Below are positions 8,289 through 16,943 of a DNA stretch of 64,000 bases, one piece after another. Origin of the DNA: Lactonifactor sp050944855 (GTDB lineage Bacteria > Bacillota > Clostridia > Lachnospirales > Lachnospiraceae); NCBI GenBank assembly GCA_050944855.1, contig JBMNRU010000013.1:8494-72493 (forward strand), read 5' to 3'. The number at the start of each line of letters is the position of its first letter. Within the stretch, counting starts at the first letter, position 1. Under the pieces are notes generated by a model. It ran no database searches, was not told the DNA's origin, and saw only the letters and a list, made by a program, of their open reading frames with translations. Made by a program: the position numbers and the translations under genes.

Positions 8289-8305
8289 GTTCCGACAAAC
8301 AGAAC
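8289..8305. promoter_or_regulatory. Palindromic operator candidate at the buk start point
   Basis: GTTCCG-ACAAA-CAGAAC is an imperfect dyad (6+5+6) placed 16 bp downstream of the buk -10 box. It shares TTCCGACAAA with the site on the vor side. A protein bound here would block or modulate transcription just after initiation. Confidence 0.65.
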
Positions 8306-8332
8306 GTTTTACCTGATAGGAGGTATGATCCA

Positions 8333-9391
8333 ATGAGGTTACTAATTATGAACCCGGGTGGGGCTTCTACAAAAGTTGCTGTATATGAGGATGAAAAGGA
8401 AGTTTTTAAAGCATCTATTCCTCATACGGCGGAAGATTTAAAGGAGTTTCCCCATGTGTTTGATCAATATAGTTACAGACGCAGCCTGGTTGTTGAGGAA
8501 GTGGAAAAGGCGGGGTATGGGATATCCAGCTTTGATTGCTTTGTGGGCAGAGGCGGTTTGGTACGTTCCATTCCGGGCGGCACGTATGCGGTGAACGACC
8601 GGATGATAGAAGATTTGAAAAATGCTGTGGCAGGTGAACATGCGTCTAATCTGGGAGCCGTCATTGCAAAGGAGCTGGGCGATGAGTATGGAAAACCCTC
8701 TTATGTAGTCGATCCGGTAGCGGTAGATGAGATGATGGAAAAAGCCAGGATTTCGGGAATGGCAGAGTTGGAGAGACCCAGCTGGTTTCACGCACTGAAT
8801 CAGAAGGCAGTCGCCAGATGGGTGGCCGAGAAATATGGAAAAAGATATGAAGACATGAATATGATCGTGGCGCATCTGGGTTCCGGAAATTCTATCGTGG
8901 CACACAAAAACGGTTTGATGGTAGATGGTACCGGCGGACGGACAAATGGCGCTTTTTCTCCGGAAAGATGCGGTGGACTTCCTACGTATCCTTTAATTGA
9001 ATTGTGCTATTCCGGAAAATATACCCATGAAGAAATGGTGAGAAAAGTCAGCGGTTTATCAGGATTTTATGATTATCTTGGCACGAAGGACGCCCAGGAG
9101 ATTGAGACGCGTATCAGTAATGGAGATGAAAAAGCCAGGCTGGTATATGATGCGTACATTTATTCTGTCGCAAAGGAGATATGCTCTCTGGCCGCAGTGT
9201 TCCGAGGAGCGGTGGACTGCATTGTACTTACAGGAGGCATCGCACATTCTTCTTATGTGGCGGATGAGGTAAAACAGATGACCTCTTTCCTTGCCCCGGT
9301 GGAAGTGATAGCAGGAGAATTTGAAATGACTGCACTTGCACTTGGCGCACTGCGTGTGCTTCGCGGCGAGGAAGAGAGCAGAATCTATTAA
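8333..9391 (+). CDS. buk: Butyrate kinase
   Basis: It transfers phosphate from acyl-phosphate (butyryl-P or branched acyl-P) to ADP, yielding carboxylate and ATP. The 352-residue length fits Buk rather than acetate kinase (about 400). The N-terminal phosphate-binding strand LLIMNPGGASTKVAVYE is typical of the acetate/butyrate kinase fold. VAHLGSGNSIVAHKNG near residue 186 and LTGGIAHS near residue 302 are the other nucleotide and substrate loops. The ATG follows AGGAGG. The ptb gene starts 15 bp later. With the divergent Vor enzyme this gives a route 2-oxoacid to acyl-CoA to acyl-P to acid plus ATP. Isobutyrate or propionate could be products as well as butyrate. Confidence 0.95.
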   Translation: MRLLIMNPGGASTKVAVYEDEKEVFKASIPHTAEDLKEFPHVFDQYSYRRSLVVEEVEKAGYGISSFDCFVGRGGLVRSIPGGTYAVNDRMIEDLKNAVAGEHASNLGAVIAKELGDEYGKPSYVVDPVAVDEMMEKARISGMAELERPSWFHALNQKAVARWVAEKYGKRYEDMNMIVAHLGSGNSIVAHKNGLMVDGTGGRTNGAFSPERCGGLPTYPLIELCYSGKYTHEEMVRKVSGLSGFYDYLGTKDAQEIETRISNGDEKARLVYDAYIYSVAKEICSLAAVFRGAVDCIVLTGGIAHSSYVADEVKQMTSFLAPVEVIAGEFEMTALALGALRVLRGEEESRIY

Positions 9392-9406
9392 AGAAGGTGT
9401 AGAATT

Positions 9407-10306
9407 ATGATTCGTAATTTTCATGAATTACTGGAAAAAGCAAAGGGTGAAAAAGCAAGGACTGTCAGTGTGGCAGTTGCTGCCGACCGGGTAGTTCTGG
9501 AAACTATCCGTGATGCGGCGGAAATAGGACTGATCCATCCGATTCTGGTAGGTGACGGAGAAAAGATTGACGCGATCGCAGCTGAGATTGGGCTCAGCGG
9601 ATATCGTCTTGTAGATGCTCCGGATGAGACAGAGGCAGTAGAAAAGGCCGTTCGGTTGGTGCATGACCACGAAGCGGAAGTATTGATGAAAGGACTTGTC
9701 AATACCTCCCCCTATTTGCGTGGAATTTTAAATAAAGAGTGGGGACTTCGCACAGAGAGACTGTTAAGCATGCTGGCGGTCTATGAGCATCCGAAATACC
9801 ATAAGCTGATTTATTGTTCAGACAGCGGCATCAATGTGGCTCCGGATCTGATGCAGAAGAAAGATATTATGACGAATGCGCTTCTTGCCATGAAAAATCT
9901 GGGGATCGAAAATCCAAAGACAGCGATCCTGGCAGCCAATGAGATGCCAAATGATAAAGTTGCGGCTTCCTACGATGCCGTGCGTCTTGTGGAAATGGTA
10001 AAGAACAAAGAGATACCTCCTTGTATAGCCGAGGGTCCTTTAAGCCTGGACATTACTTTTGACAGGCATGCAGCAGAGCATAAGGGCTTCGCCAGTGAAG
10101 TGTCGGGAGATCCGGATTTTCTGGTATTCCCGTCTATTGAAGCGGGAAATCTTCTGGGGAAATCCTGGTTGTATTTTGATCAGGCAAAATGGGCCGGGAT
10201 CGTGCTTGGTGCATCTGCACCTGTGATCTTAGGTTCGCGGTCGGATACGCCTGAGATTAAAATTAATTCTATCGCGCTGGCATGTCTGGCAGCGGATAAA
10301 TCATAA
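9407..10306 (+). CDS. ptb: Phosphate butyryltransferase
   Basis: It converts acyl-CoA plus phosphate to acyl-phosphate, the step before Buk. The protein is 299 residues long, the usual Ptb size. It starts with the N-terminal Ptb/Pta fold and has VLMKGLVNTSPYLRG near residue 92, then the LIYCSDSGINVAPDL block. The C-terminal GNLLGKSWLYF and GSRSDTPEIK segments are typical. It sits between buk and an aminotransferase gene with gaps of 15 and 16 bp, so it is co-transcribed. The chain-length preference is not visible from the sequence. Confidence 0.94.
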   Translation: MIRNFHELLEKAKGEKARTVSVAVAADRVVLETIRDAAEIGLIHPILVGDGEKIDAIAAEIGLSGYRLVDAPDETEAVEKAVRLVHDHEAEVLMKGLVNTSPYLRGILNKEWGLRTERLLSMLAVYEHPKYHKLIYCSDSGINVAPDLMQKKDIMTNALLAMKNLGIENPKTAILAANEMPNDKVAASYDAVRLVEMVKNKEIPPCIAEGPLSLDITFDRHAAEHKGFASEVSGDPDFLVFPSIEAGNLLGKSWLYFDQAKWAGIVLGASAPVILGSRSDTPEIKINSIALACLAADKS

Positions 10307-10322
10307 AAAGGGGATGACAAAC

Positions 10323-11507
10323 ATGAATTTTTCAATTCGAATGAGCCGTACCAAGGCTTCGGGTATCCGGGCTGTGCAGAAAAAAATTGCGCAAAAGCCG
10401 GGTATCATTTCTTTTGCAGCCGGACTTCCGGATCCGAACCTGTATCCGCTTGCAGATCTGAAAACGGCAACGGATAAGCTGATTGAAGAAAATGGAAAGA
10501 AAGCATTTTCTTATGGACTGACAAAAGGATATGGTCCGCTGATCGATCTTCTTGTAGAACGGATGAAAGAAAAAGAAGGGGTAGCATGTACCCGGGATAA
10601 TATTACCATTACCAGTGGTTCCCAACAGGGGCTGGCGCTGGCGGCAATGATGTTCATTGACGAAGGAGATATTGTTATTGCAGAAAATCCCAGTTATTTG
10701 GGCGCGATCAATGCCTGTCGGCCGTATCATCCTGTTTTTATGGGCGTAGATACGGATGATGAGGGTATGATTATTGAGAAACTGGAAGATGTACTTCAGA
10801 AAAATTCCAACGTCAAGATGATTTATGTCATTCCCAATTTTCAGAATCCCACAGGGAGAGAATGGTCACTGGAGCGCAGAAAGCAGTTTATAGATGTAGT
10901 ATCTAAGTATGACGTGATCGTGCTGGAAGACAATCCTTACGGGGAAATTCGTTTTAAGGGAGAATTCCTTCCGAGCCTGAAGTCGCTGGATAAAAAGGGA
11001 CAGGTAATATATCTGGGCTCTTTCTCCAAAATTCTCTGTCCCGGAATGCGTGTGGCATGGATCTGTGCGGCGCCGGAGGTGGCGTCTATGGCAGAACGCA
11101 TGAAAGAGTCGTTGGATCTGCAGAGCCCTGAGTTTACACAGATGCAGGCAGTGGCCTATCTGAAATATTTTGATATTGATGCGCACATTAAGGCGATTCA
11201 GGAGATATATAAAAAGCGCTCCGATCTGATGCTGGATATGATACATCAGTATTTTCCGGCTTCTGTAAAATATACAGAACCGGAGGGCGGCATGTTTTTG
11301 TGGCTGGAGCTGCCCGAAGAGCTGGATGCCAGTGAAATTCTTGACGAGGCCATGGAAGCGGGTGTGGCGTATGTGCCGGGAGATTCTTTTTATGCCAATG
11401 AAGGACCGAAAAATACCATACGTATGAATTACACAACCGTATCGGAAGAACAGATCAGAAAAGGCATCAAAATACTTGGAGATGTCTTTAAAAGGCATAT
11501 GAAATAG
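10323..11507 (+). CDS. PLP-dependent aminotransferase (2-aminoadipate/aromatic type)
   Basis: The ATG at 10323 is preferred because AAGGGG lies 9 bp upstream; the ATG at 10314 abuts that site. The 394-residue fold-type I aminotransferase has SFAAGLPDPNLYP at the N-terminus, ITSGSQQGLALAAM, NFQNPTGREWS, the DNPYGEI aspartate and the Schiff-base lysine in GSFSKILCPGMR. This subgroup (LysN/ARO8-like) lacks the wHTH of MocR regulators and often acts on aromatic, branched or 2-aminoadipate substrates with 2-oxoglutarate. Within the buk-ptb operon it probably supplies the 2-oxoacid that Vor oxidises. Exact substrate unknown. Confidence 0.88.
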   Translation: MNFSIRMSRTKASGIRAVQKKIAQKPGIISFAAGLPDPNLYPLADLKTATDKLIEENGKKAFSYGLTKGYGPLIDLLVERMKEKEGVACTRDNITITSGSQQGLALAAMMFIDEGDIVIAENPSYLGAINACRPYHPVFMGVDTDDEGMIIEKLEDVLQKNSNVKMIYVIPNFQNPTGREWSLERRKQFIDVVSKYDVIVLEDNPYGEIRFKGEFLPSLKSLDKKGQVIYLGSFSKILCPGMRVAWICAAPEVASMAERMKESLDLQSPEFTQMQAVAYLKYFDIDAHIKAIQEIYKKRSDLMLDMIHQYFPASVKYTEPEGGMFLWLELPEELDASEILDEAMEAGVAYVPGDSFYANEGPKNTIRMNYTTVSEEQIRKGIKILGDVFKRHMK

Positions 11508-11539
11508 TTTACATAAAGGAAATTGTTAGGAGTATGAAA

Positions 11540-12830
11540 ATGAAGAGTAGTAAAAAGCGTGCCGCAGCAGCCTGGGTTATGTGGGGCATTATGATCCTGC
11601 CCTATATGGTGAATACCTTTCATGCAGTTGCTATGGGAGTGATCCGGCAGGATCTGATCGGAGAATTTCAGCTGTCAGAGAATCAGTTTGTACTTTTGAC
11701 AAATATGTTCTCTTATACCTATATGGCAATGCAGATTCCCGCCGGGATTTTGCTGGATAAATTTGGAGCAAAAAAAATATCGGTGGCCGGTGCGCTCATA
11801 GCAGCTCTGGGGACATTGCTTTTTTCCACCGGGGGGCAGTTATCCCGTACTCTTGTTAGGCAGAGCTGCGGTGGGACTGGGCTGTTCCGTAAGCTTTTTG
11901 GCGATTCTGAAAATCAGTTCTCATTGGTTTGAGGAAAAGGTGTTCTGTACGATGTCCGGCGTCACCTGTTTTGTGGGAATGATGGGTGCTATGGCGGCAC
12001 AGGCGCCGATGGCGGCTCTGGGACGTCTGCTGGCCTGGCAGACGATTTACAGAGGGCTTGGCGGTTTTATTATAGTAGTAGCTGTATTGGTGCTTTTGGT
12101 TGTCAGGGATACGCCTCAGATGCTGGGGTATGCCCCGGTGGCATCCGCGCAGGACAGTGCAGGAGAAGAGAGAAGTCCCTCCTTTTCTGTGATGCAGGCA
12201 GTAAAAAGCGTTGTGAAAAACAAATGGACCTGGCCGCCCTTTATTTCTTATGGCTGTTTTTATGGCGCGTATATCATTGTAAGCGGTTTTTACGGTTCCA
12301 GTATGCTGCAGTCATTTTATGGCTGTGATGCAGTGGCGGCTTCCTCCGTGATTACCTTTGTTGTATTAGGATGTGCAGCGGGAAGCGTCGTTGTGGATAT
12401 AGCAGCGGATCGTCTGCATGAGAGAAGACGTCCTCAGTTGCTCTGCGGAAGTCTGTTTCTGGCAAGCTGGATAGCGCTGCTTCTTTTGATGGGGAAAGGC
12501 AGCCTGCTGCTCATGTATCCTGTGTTTTTTGCTCTTGGATTTTTCAGTACGGGATATGCAGTCTGCTGGTCGGCAGTAAAAGAATGTAACGATAAAGAAT
12601 ACGTCGGTATCTCTACCTCGATTGCAAATATGGGCGGATATCTGGGCAGTATTATCGTTCCGACAGTAGCGGGACAAATTTACAGCAGCAGTGTGAATGC
12701 AGGGGAACAGGCGGCTTATCAATATGTATTGATAGGTGCGGCAATGATAACGGTAATTGGTCTGGCTGCTTCCTGGCTGTTAAAGGAAACATATGGACAA
12801 AATATTTATCAAAAAAAGTATAAGAATTAA
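11540..12830 (+). pseudogene. MFS transporter interrupted by a frameshift in a G6 tract
   Basis: The ATG at 11540 is preferred, with AGGAG 7 bp upstream. The first frame reads the N-terminal MFS helices, including FGAKKISVAGAL, and stops at 11932. A second frame continues from about 11836 with SYPVLLLGRAAVGLG, a standard MFS helix 4, and runs to 12830 with the remaining helices. Removing one base from the GGGGGG run at 11831-11836 joins both into one protein of about 430 residues with about 12 helices. The gene is therefore frameshifted, phase-variable, or hit by a sequencing error. It follows the aminotransferase by 32 bp. The family fits uptake of an organic acid or amino-acid derivative, but the substrate is unknown. 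Confidence 0.85.
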
Positions 12831-12853
12831 TTTATATGAAGAAAAGACAGTGT

Positions 12854-12895
12854 AAAGTGTCGGAAGTGAAAATATTCACAGTCCGGCACTTTTCT
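12854..12895 (+). terminator. Terminator of the buk-ptb-MFS operon
   Basis: AAAGTGTCGGA (12854-12864) pairs with TCCGGCACTTT (12882-12892), with one wobble and an inner GTGAA/TTCAC extension, followed by TCTTATTT. It lies 24 bp after the MFS stop codon. Confidence 0.8.
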
Positions 12896-13087
12896 TATTT
12901 GCTTTTGGAGGCAAACAGGAAAAGGAGAGAGTGGCAGCGAACTAGACATTGTATTTTTGGAATGTTAAAATATTGAAAAATAATCATACTTAAGGGGCGT
13001 GTTGTAATGCCGCTCCCAGGGTTTTAAACTGTGGTATGCTCTTTGGGTGTAAATGGGCAGATTATGAAAGGTCAGGAGGGATGTAAA

Positions 13088-14209
13088 TTGAATCATTTTT
13101 GGGCGGAGAAATTTATAGAAAAAGCCAGAGACATGACAGAATATAATATTAACATTATGGATGAAAAAGGAATTATCATAGCCAGCAAGGATGAAAAACG
13201 GATCGGGAAGTTCCATGAAATTGCGTATTGGATTGTGCAGGGAGACGAGGATATCATAGAGGTTCTGGAAGAAGAAAATGAATATATGGGTGTAAGAAAT
13301 GGCGTTATGCTGCCGATTGTACAGAAAGGGAAACGAATAGGAGCTATTGGGGTGACAGGACAGCCGGATCGAGTACGCCAGATTGGGAAGGTCATGCAGT
13401 TTGCCATAGAGACCATGTATGAATTTGAATTGCAGCATGAACAGAATGTGAAGAAGCAGGGAATGAAGGAACGTTTACTTAATAATTTGCTGTACAAGGA
13501 GGATCCTGATATTGAAAAAGTGCGGGAGGATGCGGATACGCTGGGCTGGAAGGAAGACATCGTAAGAATTCCCGTGTATTTGGAGCTGGATCATATGGCA
13601 GATATTCCTACCGTGCTGAGAAAGTTAAAAACAAATGCTTTTTATGATGGACAGGATATCATATCCGTTATACGGGACGAAGATATTATCATATTTAAAA
13701 GTTTTCAGCAGATTGACAGGGATATTTCCCATTACAAAGAAGTGATTGCAGAGTATTTGTCTTCCAGCATTGCGTATCTGGAAGTTATGGGAGTAGAATA
13801 CAGGGTTTTGATAGGAACCTTTCAACAGTATTTTGAACGGTACAGTACGGCATTTGGGCATTGCCTTTGGCTGAAAAAATATAGTAAGGAGACCATTGCT
13901 TATTTTTATGATTATGTGGACGAGTATATGAAAGAATTAATTACACTGGTGGAATACAGAGATATTTATGATGTATATGCACACCTGATTGACCAAAAGG
14001 CGTCAAAGGATTTTTTGGAAGTGATATATTCTCTGCAGAAGAACAGTTATAATTTCAATACCAGCAGTAAGCAGCTGTTTATTCATAAAAATACCCTGGT
14101 ATTCCGATTCAATAAAATAAAAGAATTATTGGGAATTAACCCGGTGCAGCAGGCAGAAGACAGGGATTTTTTGGAATATCTTTATTATTATATGAAAAAC
14201 AGGGAATAG
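13088..14209 (+). CDS. CdaR/PucR-type transcriptional regulator
   Basis: The preferred start is the TTG at 13088 with AGGAGG 8 bp upstream; an in-frame GTG at 13031 has no such site. This gives 373 residues. The N-terminal part (about 1-115) resembles the sugar-diacid recognition domain (AEKFIEKARDMTEYNINIMD, then SKDEKRIGKFHE). The C-terminal about 60 residues contain the PucR-type HTH (SSKQLFIHKNTLVFRFNKI). CdaR proteins activate operons for dicarboxylate-like compounds such as glycerate or glucarate. It precedes an aminotransferase, an HpaI-type aldolase and a tripartite carboxylate transporter, which it likely controls. The effector is unknown. Confidence 0.88.
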   Translation: MNHFWAEKFIEKARDMTEYNINIMDEKGIIIASKDEKRIGKFHEIAYWIVQGDEDIIEVLEEENEYMGVRNGVMLPIVQKGKRIGAIGVTGQPDRVRQIGKVMQFAIETMYEFELQHEQNVKKQGMKERLLNNLLYKEDPDIEKVREDADTLGWKEDIVRIPVYLELDHMADIPTVLRKLKTNAFYDGQDIISVIRDEDIIIFKSFQQIDRDISHYKEVIAEYLSSSIAYLEVMGVEYRVLIGTFQQYFERYSTAFGHCLWLKKYSKETIAYFYDYVDEYMKELITLVEYRDIYDVYAHLIDQKASKDFLEVIYSLQKNSYNFNTSSKQLFIHKNTLVFRFNKIKELLGINPVQQAEDRDFLEYLYYYMKNRE

Positions 14210-14284
14210 AAGATAAATTGGCATAAACGATCCCCTGTTATTTGTAAATATTTATGTTAATGGCACAAAATACGGAATACTTTT

Positions 14285-14310
14285 TATGCTGACGAAGCAT
14301 AGGAATTTTT
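14285..14310 (+). terminator. Weak hairpin after the CdaR-like gene
   Basis: TATGCT (14285-14290) and AGCATA (14296-14301) form a short stem followed by GGAATTTTT. It is 76 bp after the regulator stop codon and 146 bp before the next gene. It could be a terminator. No clear promoter was found in the rest of the gap. Confidence 0.4.
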
Positions 14311-14446
14311 GCTGTTATCTCATAAAATTAAGTTATTCAAATTACAAGAAATCGTGAGTATGAAAAATGTATTGGCGGTACAGGATACGGGACAGGCTAA
14401 AAGGAAAGACGGCCGCCATGACGATTTAGGAAAGGGAGTGTGACGG

Positions 14447-15643
14447 ATGCAGTTATCAGAAAATGCATTAAAGCTGAAACAGTCCGCAACATTTGCAGTC
14501 AACACAAAAAGGATAGAAATGCAGCGACAGGGCTATGATGTAGTAAACTTTGGAGTGGGAGAACCAGATTTTGATACGCCGGATTTTATTAAGGCGGCAG
14601 CTGTGGAAGCCATGGAAAAAGGGCAGACAAAATATACGGCGATCGCGGGTATGCCGGCATTGCGTCAGGCTATCGCAGACAAACTGAAACGGGATAACGG
14701 GTTGTGCTATGCTCCTTCACAGATCGTAGTGGCGAATGGAGCCAGACAGGCAATAGCCAATGGGATTACGGCATTGGTAAATCCAGGTGATGAAGCACTG
14801 ATCATATCCCCCGCCTGGTTTAGTTATCAGCAGCTGGTTCTGATAAACGGCGGTGTCCCGGTACTGGTTCCGGTAAAGAGAGAAGATGATTATCTTCCTA
14901 CAAGAGAAGTTCTGGAAAGTAAAGTGACAGAAAAGAGTAAATTATTGATCCTCACTACGCCAAGCAATCCTACAGGACGGATCATGGGGCGTGAAACTCT
15001 GGAGATGCTGGCTGATTTTGCCATTTCTCATGATCTGTATGTGATCTCTGACGAAGTCTATGAAAAAATCGTACTGGATCAGGATGTACAGCATATTTCC
15101 ATTGCTTCTCTGGGAGAAGAAATTTATAAACGGACCATTGTGGTAAATGGATTATCAAAAAGTCATGCAATGACCGGGTGGAGAATGGGGTATTCTGCAT
15201 CCAGCGAGCAATTGGCCAAAGTCATGACCAATATTCAGAATCATTATACAGCGGGAATTAATACCATGACACAGGTAGCATCTATCACCGCGCTGAATGG
15301 GAGTGAAGACTGTGTGAAAACTATGGTAGATGAGTTCCGTAAAAGAAGAGATTATATTTATGAACGGATCTGCAGGATTCCGGGATTGTATGCGGTAAAG
15401 CCCCAGGGAGCTTTTTATCTCTTTATTGATATTACAGAATTGATCCATAGAAAACACAAGGGGAAAGTAATTAAAAATGCACTGGATTTTGCAGCGGCTC
15501 TGCTGGAAGAAAAAGCAGTTGCAGTGGTGGCATGCGATGATTTTGGCATAGAAAATCATGTGAGAGCTTCTTATGCCACAGATATGGAGAATTTGAAAAA
15601 GGGTGCCGACAGGATAGAGGAATTTGTAAGGGAAATGGAGTGA
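14447..15643 (+). CDS. Class I aminotransferase (AspC-like)
   Basis: The 398-residue protein follows AAAGGGAG. It has the full AspC/aminotransferase Ib pattern: NFGVGEPDFDTPDFI near residue 33, TKYTAIAGMPALR, NPGDEALIISPAW, the TPSNPTGR loop, SDEVYEKI and the PLP lysine in VNGLSKSHAMTGWRMGY. It would exchange an amino group between an amino acid and a 2-oxoacid in the cytosol. It is the first gene of a unit that goes on with an aldolase (8 bp gap) and the TctBAC transporter. It may deaminate an imported amino acid, perhaps a 4-hydroxy amino acid, so that the aldolase can cleave the product. That substrate is inference. Confidence 0.9.
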   Translation: MQLSENALKLKQSATFAVNTKRIEMQRQGYDVVNFGVGEPDFDTPDFIKAAAVEAMEKGQTKYTAIAGMPALRQAIADKLKRDNGLCYAPSQIVVANGARQAIANGITALVNPGDEALIISPAWFSYQQLVLINGGVPVLVPVKREDDYLPTREVLESKVTEKSKLLILTTPSNPTGRIMGRETLEMLADFAISHDLYVISDEVYEKIVLDQDVQHISIASLGEEIYKRTIVVNGLSKSHAMTGWRMGYSASSEQLAKVMTNIQNHYTAGINTMTQVASITALNGSEDCVKTMVDEFRKRRDYIYERICRIPGLYAVKPQGAFYLFIDITELIHRKHKGKVIKNALDFAAALLEEKAVAVVACDDFGIENHVRASYATDMENLKKGADRIEEFVREME

Positions 15644-15650
15644 AAGAACG

Positions 15651-16406
15651 ATGATGAATTTAAGTAATTGGAAAGAACAGATGAAAGAAAGGCCTCTGTA
15701 CGGATGCTTTGTAACATGGGCGAGTCCTACGGTCTGTGAATTTGTTGCCAGCATGGGATTTGATTTTACTTTGATTGATAATGAACATGGTGTGATGAAT
15801 GAAGAGACATTGGAAAATATGGTACGGGCATCACAGGCAGAAGGCGTACCGGCAGTTATCCGGATTCCCCAGGGTATTTATCAGTATGTACAAAAATCCC
15901 TTGATATGGGCGCTAACGGTATCCAGGTTCCGTTGGTCAATACAGCGGAATACATGGAGCAGATTGTACAGTTATCCAATTTCCCTCCGGAAGGAAAGCG
16001 GGGAACTGCATATCAGACCAGAGCAGCCGGTTATGGTTTAGTTAAAGATAAGAGAGCTTATCTGAAAAAAGCAAATGAGACAAAATTTGTTTCCGTACAG
16101 ATTGAGACAGTAGAAGCTGTGAAAAATATAGATTCTATTTTGCAGGTAGAAGGGATTGACTGCTGTTTTATCGGACCCGGTGATCTGTCTTCTTCTATGC
16201 AGCTGCCATATGGAGATCCGAGAGTAAATGAAGTGATCGATGAGTGTATCGTGAAAATTGCCAGAGCAGGCAAGATACCGGGATTGCTGGTAGGCAGTGC
16301 CGAAGCGGCAAAGCACGCAGAAGAACTGGGAGCCAGATATATTGTAGTTGCTGAGAATAATTGTATGTCAACCGGAGCAAGGAGTTTTTTGGACAGCGTC
16401 AGATGA
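15651..16406 (+). CDS. HpcH/HpaI-family class II aldolase
   Basis: The 251-residue protein has the family signatures: LIDNEHGVM (catalytic His), the VIRIPQG arginine, QIETVEAVKN (metal Glu) and GPGDLSSSM (metal Asp). Family members cleave 4-hydroxy-2-oxoacids to pyruvate or another 2-oxoacid and an aldehyde. Known examples act on 4-hydroxy-2-oxoheptanedioate, 2-keto-3-deoxy-rhamnonate and 5-keto-4-deoxyglucarate. The gene lies between an aminotransferase and a carboxylate transporter. An iron alcohol dehydrogenase further along could remove the aldehyde. The actual substrate is unknown. Confidence 0.9.
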   Translation: MMNLSNWKEQMKERPLYGCFVTWASPTVCEFVASMGFDFTLIDNEHGVMNEETLENMVRASQAEGVPAVIRIPQGIYQYVQKSLDMGANGIQVPLVNTAEYMEQIVQLSNFPPEGKRGTAYQTRAAGYGLVKDKRAYLKKANETKFVSVQIETVEAVKNIDSILQVEGIDCCFIGPGDLSSSMQLPYGDPRVNEVIDECIVKIARAGKIPGLLVGSAEAAKHAEELGARYIVVAENNCMSTGARSFLDSVR

Positions 16407-16433
16407 TACATTTATTTGGAGGCAATGTGCGAT

Positions 16434-16931
16434 ATGAAACAGAAAAAATTTAAGATTAAAAAGAAACAGGATTTTTTTCTGGGAGTTTTCTTTGCAATAT
16501 TTGGAGTGCTTTATTTGATTGGCGCAGTACAGCTGCCGGATAAGAATATCGATGCATTAGGAGCTGGATTTTTGCCTAAAATATTAGGAGGACTGGCAGT
16601 GCTCTGCGGAGTGATCCAGGCCGTTACGCAGATCGGGATTGCCGAACCGGAAACGAAACAGGAACAGGAAGAAGGCACAGAGACAGATATGAAAAAGGTG
16701 GGACTCAGCCTGCTTCTATTGCTGGCGGCTGTGTTTTCCATAGAATATGTGGGCTTTATCATCGTTGGATCCGTGTATGTATTTTTGCAGATTTTGTTAC
16801 TGTCTCCGCAGAAGAAAAGGGGATGGCTGTATGCCGTTCTTGCAATTCTTATTTCTGTTGGGGTGTATGTGATGTTTAAATATATGTTTCATATTATGCT
16901 GCCCAACGGTCTGTTAAAAAATATCATATAA
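16434..16931 (+). CDS. Tripartite tricarboxylate transporter small membrane protein (TctB)
   Basis: The ATG at 16434 is preferred; GGAGG lies at 16418-16422. The 165-residue protein has four predicted membrane helices with a charged loop in the middle, the usual TctB plan. The start is lysine rich (MKQKKFKIKKKQ). It comes just before tctA, with a 12-bp gap, and before the tctC-like lipoprotein gene. TctB is the poorly conserved small subunit of secondary transporters for citrate-like and other carboxylates. Confidence 0.87.
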   Translation: MKQKKFKIKKKQDFFLGVFFAIFGVLYLIGAVQLPDKNIDALGAGFLPKILGGLAVLCGVIQAVTQIGIAEPETKQEQEEGTETDMKKVGLSLLLLLAAVFSIEYVGFIIVGSVYVFLQILLLSPQKKRGWLYAVLAILISVGVYVMFKYMFHIMLPNGLLKNII

Positions 16932-16943
16932 GGAGGGGGATAC

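Noticed and set aside
8132..8332. TPP riboswitch for the thiamine-dependent oxidoreductase
   Set aside because: No CTGAGA-type core or long leader is present; the leader is only about 60 nt.
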